Positions 36,835-45,810 of a stretch of 64,000 nucleotides of DNA are shown here, in pieces. The notes under the pieces are model-generated. The model did not search any database. It saw only the letters and a list, made by a program, of their open reading frames with translations, and had not been told where the DNA came from. Both the position numbers and the translations under genes were made by a program. This stretch comes from Brevibacterium limosum. GTDB lineage: Bacteria; Actinomycetota; Actinomycetes; Actinomycetales; Brevibacteriaceae. The number at the start of each line of letters is the position of its first letter. Position 1 is the stretch's first letter. Location: positions 1,736,001-1,800,000 of the forward strand of contig NZ_CP050154.1 in the NCBI RefSeq assembly GCF_011617705.1. Direction: 5' to 3'.

Positions 36835-37724
36835 ATGCCGAATGCGGACGGTGTGACGATGAGCAGAGTCGGCAGGAGCAGAAGCAGCACGGCCAGTCCG
36901 ATCGACATCAGCCGCACGGGGATCCGCGCCGGATCCAAGGGACGTGACAGCCTTCGGATGCGCTGGGCGGACAGATCACTGCGGTGTTCGGGACTGATCG
37001 CCGCGGCCGAGCTCACCGCCTGAGCCAGGATCTGCGGATCGACGTGGTCGCGAGCCTGATCATCGGCCATGAGCTCGATGAGCTGATTCACCGAATTCAA
37101 CCCGATCGCCGTGGCTGAGAAGTATGGCAGTGCCCGATGCCATGCGGCAAAAGGAATGACGAGCACATCGTGCCGGAAATCCAGATGCGCCCTCTCATGA
37201 GCGATGACGGCGGTGCGCTCATCCTCATCGAGGGCCTTGAGCAGACCGGTCGACAGGACTGCAGTGCCCTTCCGCGGCCCCTTGGGCAGGCAGTAGGCAA
37301 CGGCCTCATCGGTGGTGATGATGCGAGTGTCGGGGTAGGTGATCGACGGTTCGCTGAGAAGATGCAGGATCTCGTCGTGGCGCAGACGAGTCTTGCGCGC
37401 GGAATAGAGAGTCAGGACCAGGCAGCCGAGCAGCCGGCCGATGAGGAGCACGGCGATGACGAGGAAGATCCACGCCAGGAGCGACAGCTGAGTGTGGTCC
37501 TTGCCCCGCAAGAGGTCGAAGAGTCCCTGTGGAAGACTAGTCGTGCCAGGGGCGACGGCGAAAGCGAGGGCGGCGCCGATGAGGGACAGTCCTCCGGAGA
37601 GTCCGACGGCCTGCCAGAGGACGACCTCGGAGATCGGGTCACCGCGGAAGCGAGCGAGTGCCGCAGGAATGGGCCATGCCAGCAGAAAAGCCAGCACGGC
37701 CAGAACAAGTCCCACGATGGTCAT
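36831..37724 (-). CDS. M56-family (BlaR1-like) membrane metallopeptidase
   Basis: The 297-residue protein is a membrane zinc peptidase of family M56. The zinc-binding HERAH is at residues 176-180 in VIAHERAHLDFRHD, with a probable third ligand in ELMADDQA (about 217). Four or five membrane segments frame the catalytic domain. It lacks the C-terminal penicillin-sensing domain of BlaR1/MecR1, so its input signal differs. It lies 18 bp downstream of a blaI gene in the same operon; partners of this kind inactivate BlaI by triggering its cleavage. From memory, the arrangement matches M. tuberculosis Rv1846c-Rv1845c. Confidence 0.92.
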   Translation of the reverse strand: MTIVGLVLAVLAFLLAWPIPAALARFRGDPISEVVLWQAVGLSGGLSLIGAALAFAVAPGTTSLPQGLFDLLRGKDHTQLSLLAWIFLVIAVLLIGRLLGCLVLTLYSARKTRLRHDEILHLLSEPSITYPDTRIITTDEAVAYCLPKGPRKGTAVLSTGLLKALDEDERTAVIAHERAHLDFRHDVLVIPFAAWHRALPYFSATAIGLNSVNQLIELMADDQARDHVDPQILAQAVSSAAAISPEHRSDLSAQRIRRLSRPLDPARIPVRLMSIGLAVLLLLLPTLLIVTPSAFGI

Positions 37725-37742
37725 TGAGGTGACCGGCCTGGG

Positions 37743-38105
37743 TCAGGACTGCGTCGAGTGATTGCGCCCGAGCAGATTGCGCAGCGCCTTGGTGTCGGCC
37801 TCCGAGACGGTGCCGAGGAAGCGCGCGAGGACAGCCTGACGGTCCGGTGCCTGAGACAGCATCTCGGTCATCAGCTCCGCCACATGATCCTCACGGGTCG
37901 AGACCGCGATATAGCGGTGCGGACGGATGCTGCGATCACGAGTGACGAAGCCCTTCTTCTCGAGTCGAGACAAGACCGTATGGACCGTCGTCAGCGCGAG
38001 CTCGCGGTCCGAGAGGACTTCGCGGAGTTCGGCGGCGCTCAACCCGTCGTCGTGGACCCAGATGGCGTCCATGACGCTGCGTTCGAGTTCACCCAGTGTT
38101 CCCAC
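37743..38105 (-). CDS. blaI: BlaI/MecI/CopY-family repressor
   Basis: About 120 residues form the winged helix-turn-helix and dimerization parts of a BlaI-family repressor: LGELERSVMDAIWVHDDGLSAAELREVL, then LTTVHTVLSRLEKKGFVTRDR, the recognition helix and wing. I chose GTG 38105 (MGTLGELERSVMDAIW) because it gives the family's normal length; a longer in-frame start at 38270 would add unrelated sequence across the promoter. It is divergent from cydA. A TTCTAC-N5-GTAGAA-like site lies at its promoter and two perfect copies at the cydA promoter, which suggests autoregulation and control of cytochrome bd. Confidence 0.92.
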   Translation of the reverse strand: MGTLGELERSVMDAIWVHDDGLSAAELREVLSDRELALTTVHTVLSRLEKKGFVTRDRSIRPHRYIAVSTREDHVAELMTEMLSQAPDRQAVLARFLGTVSEADTKALRNLLGRNHSTQS

Positions 38106-38146
38106 AGTTCTTTCGCCCTCAATTTCTTTGTCGGTCTGATCGCTCC

Positions 38147-38170
38147 AGTATATCTCTACAGTCTGTCGAA
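38147..38170 (-). promoter_or_regulatory. blaI promoter with a near-copy of the cydA dyad
   Basis: On the reverse strand a TATACT -10 occupies 38152-38147. Directly upstream, 38154-38170 reads CTCTAC-N5-GTCGAA on the forward strand, differing by one base in each half from the TTCTAC-N5-GTAGAA sites at cydA. A repressor bound here would cover the -10/-35 spacer. Confidence 0.55.
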
Positions 38171-38281
38171 TTCCACACAGGCACCTGGGGTTTCGGCGGA
38201 GTGTGATCCTGGTCAGGTGTCCTTGCGGGAAGGCATACTTGGTACCGGGAGTCTTGAATGATGAAACCATGAGGGTGCCGC

Positions 38282-38315
38282 TTCTACGGGTTGTAGAATT
38301 CTACATGACGTAGAA
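38282..38315 (+). promoter_or_regulatory. Double dyad operator at the cydA promoter
   Basis: Two perfect 17-bp inverted repeats TTCTAC-N5-GTAGAA abut at 38282-38298 and 38299-38315. A -10 hexamer TAGAAT (38294-38299) lies across their junction, so occupancy would block cydA transcription. The dyads match the site at the divergent blaI promoter, the main reason to propose BlaI as the ligand. Confidence 0.7.
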
Positions 38316-38348
38316 ACAATGCTCTCGTGAAACCTGAATGGAGCGCCC

Positions 38349-39920
38349 ATGGAGCTGGATCCGGTCCTCATCGGTCGGTGGCAATTCGGAATCACAACGG
38401 TCTACCACTTCTGGATGGTGCCGTTGACCCTGGGACTCGGCATGCTCGTGGCTGTCCTGCAGACGATCTACCACCGCACCGGCAATGAGGTGTATCTGCG
38501 GAGCACGAAGTTCTTCGGCAAGCTCTTCCTCATCAACTTCATCATGGGTGTGGCCACCGGCCTGGTCCAGGAATTCCAGTTCGGCATGGCCTGGAGCGAA
38601 TACTCTCGCTTCGTCGGTGACGTCTTCGGGGCCCCCTTGGCTCTGGAGGCCCTTCTGGCGTTCTTCCTCGAGTCGACTTTCCTCGGCCTGTGGATCTTCG
38701 GCTGGGGTCGCCTGCCCCGCGCGGTCCACCTCGGCTCTCTGTGGTTGGCCGTCATCGGCACGTGGGTCTCGGCCTACTTCATCATCGTCGCGAACTCCTG
38801 GATGCAGCATCCCGTCGGCGTCGACATGGTCGACGGTCGGCCTGTGATGACCGACGTCTGGGCGGTGCTGGGCAACAACACCGCCATCGCCGCGTTCACA
38901 CACACGATCTTCGGTGCCCTGGCCGTCGGCGGGTCCTTCCTCCTCGGCATCTCCTGGTACCACCTCTACCACCGGCGCAAGGCCGGAATCGACAGCGTCG
39001 GAGCCGACGGCAAGGTCGTCGTCGGCTCGTCGGAGGAACTGCCCGGGCGGGACAAGACTGACCACACGGTGTGGATCAAGTCTCTGCGCATCGGCGCGAT
39101 CGTCGGCGTCATCGCCTTCGCCGGAGTCTCGATCACCGGTGATGTCCAAGCCAAGCTGATGTTCGATCAGCAGCCCATGAAGATGGCCTCCGCCGAGGCG
39201 GCCTGCCACGACGGCACCCAGTTCTCCGTCCTCACGATCGCCGACCCCTCCTCGAACGACTGCGACGGAGTGCAGAACATCTTCGAGATCCCCGGTCTGC
39301 TGTCCTTCCTGGCCAACGGCGATTTCGACACCCCGGTCCACGGTGTGACGACGCTGCTGCCGGAATACCAGGAGCGCTACGGAACCCATATCCCCGACGA
39401 TCCGCGGTACGGCGACCATGCCGGCGAACCGGTTGACTACCAGCCGATCATGATCGTCACCTACTGGGGCTTCCGCATGATGATCGGCTTCGGCGCCCTG
39501 GCCGCCGGAGTCTGCGTCATCGGACTGTGGCTGGCTCGCAAGGGCACGGTGCCCGAGTCGAAGTGGCTCAGCCGGGGATTCGTCCTGGCCATCACGGCGC
39601 CGTTCCTCGCGAACTCGGCCGGCTGGATCTTCACCGAGATGGGACGTCAGCCCTTCGTCGTCGCCCCGAACCCGGCACAGCTCGATGGGGTGTACATGTA
39701 CACCCAGGCGGCACTCTCACCCGAGGTGACACCGGCGATGCTGCTGTTCTCACTGATCAGCCTCACCACCGTCTACGGGGTTCTGATGGCCGTCGAACTG
39801 CGTCTGATCACGAAGTACGTCAAGGGCGGAGTCGCCTCGGCGATGCCTGAGCTCGACCAGACGAATACGAAACCCACGATCACCGACAACGGCGACGACG
39901 TCCTGTCGTTCGCGTACTGA
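38349..39920 (+). CDS. cydA: Cytochrome bd quinol oxidase subunit I
   Basis: CydA carries hemes b558, b595 and d and oxidises quinol while reducing O2 to water. The 523-residue membrane protein has His20 in the conserved TTVYHFW, the core block EFQFGMAWSEYSRFVGDVFGAPLALEALLAFFLESTFLGLW cut across helices 2-3, NTAIAAFTHTIFGALAVGG (heme ligand His), and GRQPF at 432-436. The Q-loop is short, as in actinobacterial and Bacillus enzymes. GGAG lies 6 nt before ATG 38349. The operon cydA-cydB-cydDC follows. Confidence 0.98.
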   Translation: MELDPVLIGRWQFGITTVYHFWMVPLTLGLGMLVAVLQTIYHRTGNEVYLRSTKFFGKLFLINFIMGVATGLVQEFQFGMAWSEYSRFVGDVFGAPLALEALLAFFLESTFLGLWIFGWGRLPRAVHLGSLWLAVIGTWVSAYFIIVANSWMQHPVGVDMVDGRPVMTDVWAVLGNNTAIAAFTHTIFGALAVGGSFLLGISWYHLYHRRKAGIDSVGADGKVVVGSSEELPGRDKTDHTVWIKSLRIGAIVGVIAFAGVSITGDVQAKLMFDQQPMKMASAEAACHDGTQFSVLTIADPSSNDCDGVQNIFEIPGLLSFLANGDFDTPVHGVTTLLPEYQERYGTHIPDDPRYGDHAGEPVDYQPIMIVTYWGFRMMIGFGALAAGVCVIGLWLARKGTVPESKWLSRGFVLAITAPFLANSAGWIFTEMGRQPFVVAPNPAQLDGVYMYTQAALSPEVTPAMLLFSLISLTTVYGVLMAVELRLITKYVKGGVASAMPELDQTNTKPTITDNGDDVLSFAY

Positions 39921-39932
39921 GGGAAGGTCACG

Positions 39933-40955
39933 ATGGAAATCCTCGCCACTATCTGGTTCGTCCTCATCGTCGTGCTCTGGATGGGATACCTGTTCCTCGA
40001 CGGATTCGACCTCGGTGTGGGCATGATGATGCCCTTCCTCAGCCGCAGCGAACGCAGCAAACGCGTGCTGCTCAACTCGATCGGTCCGGTCTGGGAGGGC
40101 AACGAAGTCTGGCTGATCACCGCGGCCGGTGCGATGTTCGCGGCCTTTCCACACTGGTACGCCTCACTGTTCTCCGCGCTCTACATTCCGCTGACGCTGT
40201 GCCTGCTCGCGCTGATCTTCCGTGCCGTGGCCATCGAATACCGCGGAAAGGGCCACTCGGAGAGGTGGAAGTCATTCTGGACCTGGGCGCTGGCGGTGGG
40301 CTCGGCCGGAACAGCCTTCTGCATCGGTGCGATGCTCGCACTGACGACCATCGGACTGCCGCTCAATGATCACGGCGATCTGATCGGCGGAGCCTTCGCC
40401 TGGATGTCCTGGCCGGTGCTCGCCGGCGGTCTCGGCGGACTCGGCTTCTCCCTGGCCCACGGGCTCATCTTCCTCGGTCTCAAGACCCAGGGCGAGGTCC
40501 GGACGAGGTCGCGGCGCTGGGCCGGAAGGATCATGCTGCCGGCCGCGATGCCGTTCCTCATCTGGTTCGCCTACTCGATCACACAGCGGACCTGGCTCGT
40601 CGTCCCGGTGCTCGTCGCTCTTGCCGCACTCATCGCCGCGTTCTTCGCGGTCCGCGCCGGTGCCGAGAAGCGGGCGTTCCTTCTGCACGGGATCTACCTC
40701 ATCGCCGGTCTGGCCGCGGTCTTCGCCGGCGTCTTCCCGAACGTGCTGCCCTCGACGATCGATCCGGCGAACTCGCTGACGATCGGCTCGGCCTCCTCGT
40801 CGGACTACACCTTGAACGTCATGCTCATCGTGACCATTGTGATCCTGCCGATCATCATCGCCTACCAGATCTTCAGCTACCGGATGTTCCTCGGCCGCAT
40901 CGCCGAGACCCACATTCCGGAAGCGCACAAGCTGCCGGTGGCGATCCGGTCGTGA
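39933..40955 (+). CDS. cydB: Cytochrome bd quinol oxidase subunit II
   Basis: CydB pairs with CydA in the bd oxidase core. The 340-residue protein has eight or nine membrane segments and the family start METLATIWFVLIVVLWMGYLFLDGFDLGVGM-like (MEILATIWFVLIVV, then GYLFLDGFDLGVGMMMPFL), SIGPVWEGNEVWLITAAGAMFAAFP and FRAVAIEYRGK. It starts 12 bp after cydA with GGGAAGG upstream. Its stop overlaps the cydDC start (GTGA), so the assembly exporter is coupled to the oxidase subunit. Confidence 0.98.
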   Translation: MEILATIWFVLIVVLWMGYLFLDGFDLGVGMMMPFLSRSERSKRVLLNSIGPVWEGNEVWLITAAGAMFAAFPHWYASLFSALYIPLTLCLLALIFRAVAIEYRGKGHSERWKSFWTWALAVGSAGTAFCIGAMLALTTIGLPLNDHGDLIGGAFAWMSWPVLAGGLGGLGFSLAHGLIFLGLKTQGEVRTRSRRWAGRIMLPAAMPFLIWFAYSITQRTWLVVPVLVALAALIAAFFAVRAGAEKRAFLLHGIYLIAGLAAVFAGVFPNVLPSTIDPANSLTIGSASSSDYTLNVMLIVTIVILPIIIAYQIFSYRMFLGRIAETHIPEAHKLPVAIRS

Positions 40956-43900
40956 GCTCCCCCCTGTCGATTCTGCTCGAACTGCCCACCGGTCGGCGGG
41001 GGTTCGCGCTCTCAGTGTTCTCCGCCCTGTGCCGGGCGGTGGGAATCGTCCTCATCGCCGAAGCCCTGGTGCGAGCCATCATCGGCCACAGCACGCCCGG
41101 ACTGTGGCTGGTCCTCGGAGCCCTCGGCGCCTTGCTGCGCGGCGGTGGTCTCTGGCTCGACCGGGGTCTGGGCACCTCTCTGGCCGCCGAATCGAAACGC
41201 GGTCTGCGCTCCTCGATCCTCTCGGGTCTGCTGCGCGGTCAGGGACGGCCGCGGACGAACGCGGCAGTGACGGTCACACGGGGAATCGACGATCTCGACG
41301 ACTATTTCACCACGGTGGTGCCGGCCCTGACCGCAGCCGCAGTCGTGCCCATCGTGCTGCTGGCGCGCATCGTCTTCAGCGATGTGCTCTCCGCCGTCAT
41401 CATCGCGGTGTGCCTGCCGCTGGTGCCGATGTTCATGGTGCTCATCGGCCGCTACACGGCAGAGTCGACCTCGGAGACGATGGCCGCTCTGGAGCGACTC
41501 TCGGACCATCTGGCCGAACTCGCCGAGGGGCTTCCCGTCCTCATCGGTCTCGGGCGCTCACGCGACCATGCCCGCCGACTGCGCGAGTTGGGGGAGCGTT
41601 ACCATCAGGCGAACCTGTCCACGCTGCGCATCGCCTTCCTCTCCAGCCTGGCTCTCGAACTCATCGCCACGATCTCGGTGGCGCTCGTGGCCGTGGTCAT
41701 CGGTCTGCGTCTGGTGAACGGGACGATGGATCTCAGCGACGGACTGCTCGTCCTGCTCATCGCGCCCGAATGCTTCATCCCGCTGCGCGAGCTCGGCGCC
41801 GGCTACCATGCGAGCGAGAACGGCCGTGAAGCCCGGGGGAGAGCCCAGGCACTGCTGTCGGAGACACAGCCGGCAGATGAGGCGACGACGGTGGAGACCG
41901 GCCCTGACACGGCCGGCCGGCCCGGTGATCAGCAGGTCCACTATGCCGACGGCACGCTCATCACCTGGTCGGGCACCATCGACACCCGGCCCGGAGTGAC
42001 GACGATCAGCGGCCGGTCAGGGTCAGGCAAGACGACTGTGCTCAGTGCATTGGTCGGCAGTCTGCCTGCCGATGCGCACACCACCGTCGCGCCCGTGACC
42101 GCGGCCTATGTGCCGCAGGCCCCACGCATGTTCGCCGAGACCACCGGCACCGAACTGGCCCTCTTCGGGCTCGACGAGGACAGAGCGCGGACCGCCCTGT
42201 CGGCTGCCGGGCTGCCCACCGATCTGCAGGTGCAGACGGCGGCGCTCAGTCCCGGCCAGCAGCGACGACTGGCACTGGTGCGTGTGCTGCACCGCCTCGG
42301 TGAGGGGGCCGAGGTGCTCGTTCTCGACGAACCGACCGCGCACCTCGATGCCGACAATGCCGACATCGTCATCGCCATGATCGCCGAGGCGGCCGCCACC
42401 CACCGAGTGATCCTCGCCAGCCATGACGAACAGGTCCGCGCCCTGGCCGACACCGAGATCCGTCCGGAGAAGATCCGGACCGAGGCGGTCGGGATTGCGG
42501 ATTCAGCGGCGTCGGCACCAACCGCGGCGGCGGATCAGGGCCGGGCTGACCCTGCCGAGGGTCCTGTCGCTGGGACGTGGGAGGAAGCCCCGGCGTCGGA
42601 GGCCCGGGCGGGCTCCGGAGACGAACCCCGCACTCGGTCCGTGACCGAGAGGCAGTCGGACGTCGAGAAGCAGCAGTCCGCGGGCGAGACCTGGACGTCG
42701 GCTCTGCGTCGTCGCTGGTCGATTCTGTACTCGAGCCTTCCGCTCTTCACCTCGACCATGCTGGTGGCAGCCCTCACCGCCTGCGCCTCCAGCCTCGCGG
42801 CCATCGCATTGACCGCGGTCTCCGCGTGGCTCATCGTCGAAGCCTCCTACCAGCCGCCGATCATGCTGCTCATGGTCGCCATCGTCGGTGTGCGGTTCTT
42901 CGGACTCAGTCGGTCCGTGCTGCTCTACGTCAGCCGACTCAGGCTCCACTCGGCGATCTTCTCCGCACTCACGCGACTCCGCACGCGGCTGTGGATGCAC
43001 TTCGAACGCGTCGGCATGAGCGATCGGCGTCTGCTGACCTCGGACTCGGCGCTGCGTGCGATGGTCGCCGACGCCGATGACGTCCGCGACCTGGTGCCGC
43101 GGACCCTGTTCCCGCCGCTCGTCTCCGTCATGGTCGTCATCGGCGTGAGCATCACCGCGGCGCTCCTCGACTCGGGTTCGCTGGGCTGGTTCGTCCTCGT
43201 GGGCGCCCTCAACCTCGTCATCGTCCCGATCCTCGCCGTCCGGGCAGAGAGCCGCCTCGCATGCGGAATCCGGAACGACCGCAATGGGATCCTGTCCGTG
43301 CTCACGCGTGCTCTGCACGCGAAAGACGATCTGCGCACGAACCGGATCGACACCCGAGTCCTCGACCTGTTGGCCGGTCTGGAGAACGACCTCGAAGCGA
43401 AGCAGAAGGCCTCTGCCCGAAATTTCGGGCTCGCCCAACTGTGGCTGCAGCTGAACACGTTCGTCACCGCTGTGATCCTGGCAGCAACCACGGATGCTCC
43501 GACCGAGATCGTCGCCGTGCTCTCCCTCATGGCGCTGGGACTGGGCGAAGTGTTCGCCTCGGCGCTCGAGGCATTCCGTCAGATGCCCGGCCTGGGAGCG
43601 GCACTGGACTGCCTGCCGACGCCGGACATGTCGCCTGGTCGTGACTCCCACGGGGTGGGCTTCGACGCCGATGCGACGGCCCCTGCGGCTGAGGATTCGA
43701 CGCGAGGTCCCAGCGACGCAACGGAGCTCGATGGTGTCCGATCACTCGAGTTCGACTCGATCACCGTGGGCTGGGACGACCGCCCCGTCGTCGCTGGACT
43801 CGACCTGAGAGCCGAACGCGGCGGCTGGACCGTGCTGTGCGGCGACAGCGGAACCGGCAAGACGACGAGCCTGAGTGTGCTGCTGCGGTTCCTCGACCCC

Positions 43901-44416
43901 TGGTCCGGCCGCTACAGTGCCCGTGACCGCAACGGCACCGGCCACGATATGCTCACACGCTCACCGGCAGACCTGGTCGGCCGAATCGCCTGGTGTCCTC
44001 AGGAAGCACATGTCTTCCGCTCCACCGTGCGCGGCAACCTCGCACTGGCCCAGCCGACGGTGCCCGGGGACGACGAGATGATCTCTGCGCTGAGAGCCGC
44101 AGGACTGAGCGACTGGGCCGATGCCGAGGGACTCGACCGGTGGGTCGGCGACCGAGGGGCGGAGATCTCCGGCGGTCAGAGACAGCGGTTGGCAGTGGCG
44201 CGAACCCTTCTGACCGGGGCTGATGTGATCGTCCTCGACGAACCGACGGCGCACCTGGACGATGAAACGGCACATCTGCTCATCGGCGACCTGCGGGGAA
44301 ACCTGAACGACCGCACGGTCGTCATGGTCACCCACGACAGGCGCCTGATCACGGACGGCGACGAGGTCGTCGACCTCGGCACGCGCATTCCCGGCGCCGA
44401 GCATTCGGGGGTCTGA
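40952..44416 (+). CDS. cydDC: Fused CydD-CydC heterodimeric-type ABC exporter
   Basis: This 1154-residue protein joins two complete ABC half-transporters, CydD-like then CydC-like, that in other bacteria are separate. CydDC exports reducing equivalents (cysteine/glutathione, or heme in recent models) and is needed for bd oxidase assembly. The first half has six membrane segments and an ATPase with Walker A GRSGSGKTT (from residue 354) and VLVLDEPTAHLD, but a changed signature LSPGQQ. The second half has Walker A GDSGTGKTT (from 964), ISGGQRQR and VIVLDEPTAHLDDE. A charged linker of about 100 residues (490-590) joins the halves. Unequal signatures suggest one degenerate ATP site. Confidence 0.93.
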   Translation: MSSPLSILLELPTGRRGFALSVFSALCRAVGIVLIAEALVRAIIGHSTPGLWLVLGALGALLRGGGLWLDRGLGTSLAAESKRGLRSSILSGLLRGQGRPRTNAAVTVTRGIDDLDDYFTTVVPALTAAAVVPIVLLARIVFSDVLSAVIIAVCLPLVPMFMVLIGRYTAESTSETMAALERLSDHLAELAEGLPVLIGLGRSRDHARRLRELGERYHQANLSTLRIAFLSSLALELIATISVALVAVVIGLRLVNGTMDLSDGLLVLLIAPECFIPLRELGAGYHASENGREARGRAQALLSETQPADEATTVETGPDTAGRPGDQQVHYADGTLITWSGTIDTRPGVTTISGRSGSGKTTVLSALVGSLPADAHTTVAPVTAAYVPQAPRMFAETTGTELALFGLDEDRARTALSAAGLPTDLQVQTAALSPGQQRRLALVRVLHRLGEGAEVLVLDEPTAHLDADNADIVIAMIAEAAATHRVILASHDEQVRALADTEIRPEKIRTEAVGIADSAASAPTAAADQGRADPAEGPVAGTWEEAPASEARAGSGDEPRTRSVTERQSDVEKQQSAGETWTSALRRRWSILYSSLPLFTSTMLVAALTACASSLAAIALTAVSAWLIVEASYQPPIMLLMVAIVGVRFFGLSRSVLLYVSRLRLHSAIFSALTRLRTRLWMHFERVGMSDRRLLTSDSALRAMVADADDVRDLVPRTLFPPLVSVMVVIGVSITAALLDSGSLGWFVLVGALNLVIVPILAVRAESRLACGIRNDRNGILSVLTRALHAKDDLRTNRIDTRVLDLLAGLENDLEAKQKASARNFGLAQLWLQLNTFVTAVILAATTDAPTEIVAVLSLMALGLGEVFASALEAFRQMPGLGAALDCLPTPDMSPGRDSHGVGFDADATAPAAEDSTRGPSDATELDGVRSLEFDSITVGWDDRPVVAGLDLRAERGGWTVLCGDSGTGKTTSLSVLLRFLDPWSGRYSARDRNGTGHDMLTRSPADLVGRIAWCPQEAHVFRSTVRGNLALAQPTVPGDDEMISALRAAGLSDWADAEGLDRWVGDRGAEISGGQRQRLAVARTLLTGADVIVLDEPTAHLDDETAHLLIGDLRGNLNDRTVVMVTHDRRLITDGDEVVDLGTRIPGAEHSGV

Positions 44417-44418
44417 GT

Positions 44419-45540
44419 TCAGTCCCGCTTCGAGCCGAACATGATCTCGTCCCAGCTCGGGATCGAGGCGCGCGAGTTCTTCTTCGACTTCGGCTTCGAA
44501 TCCTTCGCCGGAGCCGAGTCCTGGAACTGATCGGAGTGATCGCTCACCCCGGGCTCATTGAGCAGCGAGAGCTGATTCTCATCGTCGAAGACACCGACCT
44601 TCTCGGTCGGCTCCAGCGGCTCATCAGGAGACGGAGCGGAATCCTCGAACGCGAAGACTTCGTCGTCGGTGGCGGCTTCGGGCTGTCCGGGAGCGGTGTG
44701 CGCACCCTGCGGATGAGTCTCGGGATCCTCGGTGACCGCACGCAGACGGGTTCTCGGCTCCTCCTCGGCGTGGCGGCGCTTGCGCAGGTTCTCCAGGATC
44801 CTGCCGGTCTCGGCCTGGTGATCGCGGGCCTGCTGCGAAGGAGCCGAACCGGCGGTGGGCCGGACCGGACCGTCCGCGGCGATCGAAGCGGAGGACTGAT
44901 CCGCGCGGGGGAGGACGTCGACCTCCTCGGTGTTCTTCTGGCGTTCGGCACCGCTGCCGTAATTCGGGATCGGGCCGGTGTCGGTGGGACCGGAATCGGC
45001 GAGCCACTTCGCCTCATCGTCGATCGGGGTCAGGGAACGGCGGTAGTAATGCCAGCTGGCGGTGCGGACACGGTCGGCGGCAGTGAAGCTGAGCTGGATG
45101 TACCAGTTGCCGTCCTGCTGTTTCCAGGAGTCCCACTCCATCGTCTCGATGTCGACATCGCGCATCGCCAGACGTTCCTGACAGAGCTCGATGAGCGGAG
45201 TCGGCTCACCATTGGGATCATGATCGGAATAGATGGGGTGTCGGCTGGCGAGGTAGGCGGTGCGTGCGCGTTCGGCCTTGGCCGGACCTTCATAGGTGCG
45301 CACGTATTCGATGTCGGCACCGGTGGAGGCGACGACCTCCTCGGCGTCCATGCCGCCGCGGATCATAGCTTGGATCTCTTTTGGGCGCACGGGAGTCTCG
45401 GGCTTGGACTGGGTGCGGTCCTTACGGACCGCGGCGATGAGAGCCTCATCGAGGACGACTCGGTACTGAAGCCCGTTATCGTCGTTCAACAGCAGATGGG
45501 TGCCGTCTGCGTTGACTCCGTTCAAGATCAGTTCACGCAT
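44419..45540 (-). CDS. sepH: Cell division regulator SepH (DUF3071)
   Basis: SepH is an actinobacterial protein that binds FtsZ and promotes its assembly. The 373-residue protein starts MRELILNGVNADGTHLLLNDDNGLQYRVVLDEAL and has the N-terminal DUF3071 domain (to about residue 175) with a helix-turn-helix-like part (RPKEIQAMIRGGMDAEEVVASTGADIEYVRTYEGP). A disordered acidic/proline region follows, and the conserved end is RASIPSWDEIMFGSKRD, which fits a C-terminal FtsZ-related motif. AAAGGAG lies before the ATG. It is convergent with cydDC (2 bp apart) and divergent from hemH. Confidence 0.93.
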   Translation of the reverse strand: MRELILNGVNADGTHLLLNDDNGLQYRVVLDEALIAAVRKDRTQSKPETPVRPKEIQAMIRGGMDAEEVVASTGADIEYVRTYEGPAKAERARTAYLASRHPIYSDHDPNGEPTPLIELCQERLAMRDVDIETMEWDSWKQQDGNWYIQLSFTAADRVRTASWHYYRRSLTPIDDEAKWLADSGPTDTGPIPNYGSGAERQKNTEEVDVLPRADQSSASIAADGPVRPTAGSAPSQQARDHQAETGRILENLRKRRHAEEEPRTRLRAVTEDPETHPQGAHTAPGQPEAATDDEVFAFEDSAPSPDEPLEPTEKVGVFDDENQLSLLNEPGVSDHSDQFQDSAPAKDSKPKSKKNSRASIPSWDEIMFGSKRD

Positions 45541-45670
45541 TGCCTTAAGCTCCTTTGTCGCGTCTCAGAAGCATCGTGTCACGTTCGGTGCGACGTGCCG
45601 GGCAGATTTCCGCGCGAGTCGCGAAATCACGGGCCCGTTCGGCTCTGAACGGGGTGAATCTGTGAGACCG

Positions 45671-45740
45671 GACACGAATGTGTCGGACGCGAACGATGTT
45701 GCCGGGCCGGTCGGCGTCTGCCGACCCGGTCGGCGTCTGC
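45671..45740. repeat. Dyad and 15-bp direct repeat between sepH and hemH
   Basis: GACAC-N4-GTGTC lies at 45671-45684. A 15-bp direct repeat, CCGGTCGGCGTCTGC, occurs at 45707-45721 and 45726-45740 (19-bp period). Both lie in the 270-bp divergent region between sepH and hemH and may be operators; no gene is seen in this gap. Confidence 0.45.
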
Positions 45741-45797
45741 ACCGTGAGTGGGCACGGCTCACTCTGCGGACAGCGGGCCGAGTTGAGGCGCAGTCTG

Positions 45798-45803
45798 TAA
45801 GAT
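45798..45803 (+). promoter_or_regulatory. -10 hexamer TAAGAT placed for leaderless hemH
   Basis: TAAGAT ends 8 bp before GTG 45811 and no ribosome-binding site is seen, so the transcript probably begins at the start codon. Confidence 0.5.
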
Positions 45804-45810
45804 CGAAACC

